Positions 4,778-6,150 of a DNA stretch of 6,150 nucleotides are shown in pieces. The stretch spans positions 1 to 6,150 of the forward strand of contig JBEKAR010000101.1 in assembly GCA_050015815.1 (NCBI GenBank), written 5' to 3'. The notes under the pieces are model-generated. The model was given only the letters and a program-made list of their open reading frames with translations. It was not told the origin of the DNA and searched no databases. The stretch is from JAJRAL01 sp050015815 (GTDB lineage: Archaea; Thermoplasmatota; Thermoplasmata; Methanomassiliicoccales; UBA472). The translations under genes were made by a program, and so were the position numbers. How positions within the stretch are numbered: position 1 is the stretch's first letter; each line of letters starts with the position of its first letter.

Positions 4778-6150
4778 CTACTTCGCCGGCGCTCCCGTCT
4801 CGATCTTGGGCACGGTGAAGAAGAAGGTGGATCCCTTCCCTTCCTCCGACTCCACCCATATCCTGCCGCCGTGCCTCTCCACCATCTTCCTGGCCAGGGC
4901 GAGGCCGACGCCTGTGCCGGGGTACTGCTCCCTGGTGTGCAGTCGATGGAACATGTGGAAGAGCTTGTCGGAGTAGGCCATGTTCAGGCCGATGCCGTTG
5001 TCCCGCACCGCGAACGTCCACTCCCTCGCGTTCTGGGCGCATGAGATGGCGATCCGGGGCCTTTCGGCACCGTGGAACTTTATGGCGTTGCCGATCAGGT
5101 TCTGCATCACTTGGGTCATCTGCCAATCGTCCGCCATGATCGTCGGCAGGTCGGCGACGTCGATCTGCGCCCCGCTCTCGTCGACCAGCGTACTGAGCTG
5201 CTTGAGCGCGACCTCGACCACCGCCTTCATGTCGACCGGCGAGAACGGCCTGGGAGTCGTCTCGACCCTCGAGTACGCGAGCAGGTCATCGATGAGCGCG
5301 CGCATTCTCTGCGCCCCCTCCACGGCGAAGTCGATGTACTCGGTTGCCTCCTTGTCCAGCTTGCCGTCGTACCTCCTCTCCAGCAATTCGAGGTAGTTGG
5401 TCACCATCCTCAGCGGCTCCTGGAGGTCGTGCGACGCGAGGTATGCGAACTGCTGCAGATCGTCGTTGGAACGCGCCAACTCCTTCTCGGCGTTCCTGAG
5501 CTCGGTCACGTCCTGGGCCGCGACGGCGGACCCGGTGATTTTCCCCTCAGTGTCCCGGAGGGGCACCCCCGACGCGACCATCGAGCCCCGGGTCCCATCG
5601 AATCTCTGGATGTCGACGACCATGGTCGATGACTCACCTTTCTGAACTGCCCGCGCCGCAGGCCATTCATCGGCCTTCAACCGGACGCCGGTGTCGGCGT
5701 ACCATCCGATGTACTGACGGTATTCGGCGACGCTGCTCGGATGTGGTGCGTTGCCCCAGATCGCGTCGAGCGCTTTGTTGTATATGACCGTGTTCCCGTC
5801 GCGGTCGGTGATGAAGACCCCGATGGGGATGAGGTCGAGGATCGTCCTCAGGTGCTCGTGCTCCTCCTCCGCCCGGCGCTGGGCGTTCTTGATGTCGGTC
5901 ACGTCCCTTTGCGACGAAACGAACGTGTCCCCGATCACCACCAACGAGCTGACGAAATCCCTCTGCGTCAATTCGCTGTGGTACTCGAAATCGACCGCTT
6001 TGCCGGTGCGCCTCGCCTCCTCGATCTTCGGAACGAAGAACTTGATCCCTTCCGGACCCAGGGTCTCGGACCCCTTCCTTCCCTTCAGCTCGTCCAGCGA
6101 ACGCAGGCCGAAGACCTCCAGGCCGGCCGGGTTGGCATCCTCGTTGACCC
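4778..6150 (-). CDS. PAS-domain sensor histidine kinase, N-terminus beyond the window
   Basis: The frame is open from the right edge to TAG at 4778-4780, giving 456 visible residues. A TTG at 5969-5971 could be mistaken for the start, but the frame upstream of it encodes clear PAS sequence (N2-E-D-A-N-P-A-G-L, then F13-G-L), so the gene continues past the edge. Domains: end of a first PAS (about 1-85), a second PAS (about 97-219, with the D160-E-W-P motif and a C-terminal Q-D-V-T-E-L), HisKA (about 225-295) with phospho-acceptor H240 in S-H-D-L-Q-E-P-L-R, and HATPase_c (about 337-450) with the N box N350-L-I-G-N-A, G1 box D383-N-G-I-G and G2 box G411-T-G-V-G-L. All catalytic motifs look intact. 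There is no receiver domain at the C-terminus and no visible membrane segment, so it is probably cytoplasmic in this part. The signal, cofactor and response regulator are unknown. It is convergent with the pit operon. Confidence 0.94.
   Translation of the reverse strand, partial: VNEDANPAGLEVFGLRSLDELKGRKGSETLGPEGIKFFVPKIEEARRTGKAVDFEYHSELTQRDFVSSLVVIGDTFVSSQRDVTDIKNAQRRAEEEHEHLRTILDLIPIGVFITDRDGNTVIYNKALDAIWGNAPHPSSVAEYRQYIGWYADTGVRLKADEWPAARAVQKGESSTMVVDIQRFDGTRGSMVASGVPLRDTEGKITGSAVAAQDVTELRNAEKELARSNDDLQQFAYLASHDLQEPLRMVTNYLELLERRYDGKLDKEATEYIDFAVEGAQRMRALIDDLLAYSRVETTPRPFSPVDMKAVVEVALKQLSTLVDESGAQIDVADLPTIMADDWQMTQVMQNLIGNAIKFHGAERPRIAISCAQNAREWTFAVRDNGIGLNMAYSDKLFHMFHRLHTREQYPGTGVGLALARKMVERHGGRIWVESEEGKGSTFFFTVPKIETGAPAK

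Noticed and set aside
3610..4818. 402-codon plus-strand open frame across the pit and DUF47 genes
   Set aside because: Composition is almost entirely Arg, Gly, Asp and His, as expected of a shifted frame in high-GC DNA. It overlaps two well-supported genes.
5969..5971. TTG as the start codon of the histidine kinase
   Set aside because: The upstream in-frame sequence encodes conserved PAS residues through to the window edge, so this is an internal leucine codon.

Overview
The window looks like chromosomal DNA of a GC-rich archaeon, most likely a euryarchaeote from the Thermoplasmata or methanogen side. This placement is an inference. It rests on a succinate-dehydrogenase-B/heterodisulfide-reductase-B fusion of the TfrB type, an archaeal TATA-like box about 26 bases before an apparently leaderless ATG, frequent AGG arginine codons, and a PAS histidine kinase of a kind common in methanogens and their relatives. 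No rRNA, tRNA, CRISPR array, insertion sequence or phage gene was seen.

Layout. (1) Positions 1-1561, plus strand: a 5'-truncated gene for an iron-sulfur protein that joins a SdhB-like electron-transfer half to a two-CCG-motif HdrB-like half. (2) Positions 1562-2423: a stretch of clearly lower GC (about 43-53% in the lines counted, against up to about 77% in the pit gene). It holds one plausible but unrecognised minus-strand ORF (1583-2074) and about 350 bases with no convincing gene. (3) Positions 2424-2828, minus strand: a small single-domain cupin. (4) Positions 2829-3040: a divergent intergenic region with the pit core promoter, a perfect 11-base inverted repeat and a 9-base direct repeat. 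(5) Positions 3041-4732, plus strand: a two-gene operon for a PiT-family phosphate (or other anion) permease and its DUF47/PhoU-like partner, separated by 3 bases. (6) Positions 4778-6150, minus strand: the C-terminal part of a PAS-PAS-HisKA-HATPase sensor kinase that runs off the right edge.

How the genes fit together. The pit and DUF47 genes form a widespread, well-known pairing for low-affinity anion uptake. The fused iron-sulfur protein is an electron-transfer subunit that needs a flavoprotein partner (TfrA/SdhA), presumably outside the window. The kinase converges on the pit operon, and its signal and response regulator are not visible. I found no clearly novel multi-gene system. The items most worth a second look are the repeat architecture between the cupin and pit genes, the low-GC island with its orphan ORF, and the identity of the fumarate reductase/succinate dehydrogenase complex.
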